Source of the DNA: Flavobacterium sharifuzzamanii
GTDB taxonomy: Bacteria > Bacteroidota > Bacteroidia > Flavobacteriales > Flavobacteriaceae
Assembly (NCBI RefSeq): GCF_003254585.1
Contig: NZ_QJGZ01000036.1
Location: 248,001 to 312,000 of the forward strand
Direction of reading: 5' to 3'
Length of the DNA stretch: 64,000 nucleotides
The translations under genes and the position numbers were made by a program. This document shows positions 62,078-64,000 of this stretch, piece after piece (position 1 is the stretch's first letter; the number at the start of each line of letters is the position of its first letter). The notes under the pieces were generated by a model that saw only the letters and a program-made list of their open reading frames with translations, searched no databases and had not been told where the DNA came from.

Positions 62078-63949
62078 ATGATAAGCAAAAGAATAATTGC
62101 AGCCGGAATAACATTAACGTTATTATTTTCAGCCTGTAAAACAAAAGATTTAAAAATGAGCACAGCAAAAGAACAAACTACTGCGAATAAAAAAATTGTG
62201 GTGTATCAAGTCTTTACGCGCCTATTTGGAAACAAAAATACAAACAACAAACCTTGGGGAACTATTGAAGAAAATGGTGTCGGAAAATTTAATGATTTTA
62301 CAGACAAAGCTCTTCATGAAATAAAAGATTTGGGAGTTAATTATATTTGGTATACAGGAGTTCCACATCATGCTCTAGTGCGTGATTATACGGCGTATGG
62401 AATTTCAAATGATGATCCAGAAGTAGTAAAAGGACGTGCTGGTTCTCCTTATGCGGTAAAAGATTACTACAACGTAAATCCGGATTTGGCTGTAGATCCT
62501 GCAAAACGATTAGAAGAATTTGAAGCTTTAATCAAACGAACTCATAATGCAGGTTTGAAAGTGATCATTGATATTGTTCCAAATCACATTGCGAGAAAAT
62601 ATGAAGGAAAAACAAATCCGGAAGGAGTAAAAGATTTTGGAGCAGATGATGATGTTTCGGTTGAATATAAACGTAACAATAATTTCTATTATATTCCACA
62701 GCAGCATTTCGAAATTCCAGATGGAGATATTCCTTTAAACGGAGAGAAAAATCCGCTTATTGATGGAAAATTTGATGAAAATCCTGCGAAATGGACTGGA
62801 AATGGCTCTCGTAAAATTAAACCAGATCAAAATGATTGGTACGAAACGGTAAAAGTAAATTACGGAGTGCGTCCCGACGGGACTAAAGATTTTCCTGAAC
62901 TTCCTGCTGGTTTTGACCAGAAGACCTATCAAGAACATTTCGCTTTTTGGCAAGATAAAGATGTTCCTGATTCTTGGAAGAAATTTAGGGATATTGCGTT
63001 GTATTGGACAGCAAAAGGTGTTGACGGATTCCGTTATGATATGGCAGAAATGGTTCCGTATGAGTTTTGGAGTTACATGAACTCTTCTATCAAAATGAAA
63101 AATCCGAATGCGTTTTTATTGGCCGAAGTTTATAATCCGAATGAATATCGCAATTATATTCGTTTAGGGAAAATGGATTATCTGTATGATAAAGTGGAGA
63201 CTTATGATAAGCTGAAAGATATTATTCACGGGAAATCTTCTCCAGACGAATTAACAAAAATCCAAAATGGAATGTCAGATATAGAACATCATATGCTTCA
63301 TTTTCTTGACAATCATGATGAACAGCGTTTGGCAAGTCCGGAATTTGCTGGAACGCCGGAAAGGGGAAAACCTTTAATGGTAGTTTCGGCAACAATCAGT
63401 ACTTCACCAACTATGATTTATTTCGGACAGGAAGTAGGAGAGGCTGGAAACGAAAATGCAGGTTTTGGAAAACGTTCCAGAACATCAATTTTTGATTATA
63501 TCGGAGTTCCTAATCATCAGCGCTGGATGAACGGAGGTAAATTTGATGGAGGACAACTTTCAGAATCCGAAAAACAGCTTCGCGATTTTTACAAACGATT
63601 ATTGAACTTTACTATTAATAGTAGTGCTCTAATGGGAAGTTTTGAAGAAATTCAGACTGTAAATCGCCAAGGTAATTCTAATTATGATGCGTTATTATAT
63701 AGTTATGTTCGTTGGTCAGAGAGTCAAAAATTAATTGTAATTGCTAATTTCTCTTCAGAAAAAGAAAGCGAATTTGATTTGAAAATTCCTTCATCTATTA
63801 TTTCAAAGTGGAATCTTAAAGATGGTTCTTATGTGCTTGTAGATAAAATATATTCAGCGAGTAAAACTTATTTTACAGTTAAAAATGGAGAAGGTTCTGC
63901 AAGAGTTAAAATAAAGCCTTCTGAATCATTTATTTATGAAGTGAATTGA
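62078..63949 (+). CDS. GH13 alpha-amylase-family lipoprotein
   Basis: A 623-residue glycoside hydrolase with a lipobox (LFSAC, Cys about 20). The catalytic (beta/alpha)8 barrel shows YQVFTRLFG, DIVPNH (first conserved region), DGFRYDMAEM (nucleophile Asp321), LLAEVYNP (acid/base Glu350) and FLDNHDEQR (Asp414). A C-terminal beta domain follows. An unusual insert (about 185-285) separates the first barrel strands. It is predicted to act on starch or maltodextrin at the cell surface or periplasm. No SusC/SusD genes are in the window, so the usual starch system is not shown. Confidence 0.9.
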   Translation: MISKRIIAAGITLTLLFSACKTKDLKMSTAKEQTTANKKIVVYQVFTRLFGNKNTNNKPWGTIEENGVGKFNDFTDKALHEIKDLGVNYIWYTGVPHHALVRDYTAYGISNDDPEVVKGRAGSPYAVKDYYNVNPDLAVDPAKRLEEFEALIKRTHNAGLKVIIDIVPNHIARKYEGKTNPEGVKDFGADDDVSVEYKRNNNFYYIPQQHFEIPDGDIPLNGEKNPLIDGKFDENPAKWTGNGSRKIKPDQNDWYETVKVNYGVRPDGTKDFPELPAGFDQKTYQEHFAFWQDKDVPDSWKKFRDIALYWTAKGVDGFRYDMAEMVPYEFWSYMNSSIKMKNPNAFLLAEVYNPNEYRNYIRLGKMDYLYDKVETYDKLKDIIHGKSSPDELTKIQNGMSDIEHHMLHFLDNHDEQRLASPEFAGTPERGKPLMVVSATISTSPTMIYFGQEVGEAGNENAGFGKRSRTSIFDYIGVPNHQRWMNGGKFDGGQLSESEKQLRDFYKRLLNFTINSSALMGSFEEIQTVNRQGNSNYDALLYSYVRWSESQKLIVIANFSSEKESEFDLKIPSSIISKWNLKDGSYVLVDKIYSASKTYFTVKNGEGSARVKIKPSESFIYEVN

Positions 63950-63972
63950 CGAGGAAAATGTTTTAAAAAAGA

Positions 63973-64000
63973 AACTTGTTTAGTAATTTCTAGACAAGTT
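63973..64000 (+). terminator. Terminator hairpin after the GH13 gene
   Basis: AACTTGTTTAG and CTAGACAAGTT form an 11-bp stem with one G-U pair; the T-run, if present, is beyond the window. Confidence 0.6.

Noticed and set aside
1..64000. tRNA, rRNA, prophage or insertion sequence
   Set aside because: No cloverleaf, rRNA core sequence, transposase or phage structural gene was seen when reading the window.

Overview
The window reads as chromosomal DNA of a Flavobacterium-type member of the Bacteroidota. The support is low GC, Bacteroidota-style promoters (TAnnTTTG boxes), secreted LamG proteins with a short type IX secretion-like tail, a secreted pectate lyase, a GH13 lipoprotein, an OstA-like protein, DUF349 and DUF421 proteins, and many intergenic palindromic repeats. 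This genus assignment is inference from gene content and style. I see no rRNA, tRNA, CRISPR array, prophage or transposase.

Layout. 0-10 kb: the end of a DoxX-type membrane gene, an acyl-CoA carboxylase beta subunit, lpxD, msrB, prfB (with its programmed +1 frameshift), threonine aldolase, ybaB, an S9 oligopeptidase and a cysteine synthase-like enzyme. 10-16 kb: two paralogous LamG proteins flanking a DUF481 outer-membrane protein, then small hypothetical genes and yebC. 16-24 kb: S41 protease, gcvT, NAD(P)H-hydrate dehydratase, a HipA-like kinase/DUF3037 gene pair and a pectate lyase lipoprotein. 24-31 kb is the most accessory-looking part: Crp/Fnr and XRE regulators, HutD-like and GNAT genes, small secreted proteins, a two-TM coiled-coil protein, a GIY-YIG nuclease and an unknown partner gene. 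31-37 kb: the threonine cluster thrA-thrB-thrC, preceded by a Thr/Ile-rich leader peptide that was not annotated by simple ORF length. 37-45 kb: hutH, a DUF47-PiT phosphate transport pair, a WG-repeat protein, DUF421 and lipoprotein genes, and a RimB-RimK fusion. 45-64 kb: clpC, gyrA, TPR proteins, osmC, a DUF349 protein, aroE, a class III aminotransferase, an OstA-like protein and a GH13 amylase.

Most genes are housekeeping. They form short transcription units separated by clear hairpin terminators. The threonine cluster makes threonine from aspartate and its leader suggests attenuation control. DUF47 and PiT are adjacent and should work together in phosphate uptake. aroE is almost joined to a TPR gene.

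The most unusual content lies between the genes. At least seven families of nested inverted repeats fill nearly every spacer longer than 300 bp. Two copies of one family (24.95 kb and 32.93 kb) have long perfect stems that differ by matching insertions in both arms, while an internal 48-nt segment is almost unchanged. That pattern suggests selection on, or copying of, a folded element. I did not find a clear new multi-gene defence system. The best protein-level candidates are the HipA-like/DUF3037 pair and the 29-31 kb cluster.
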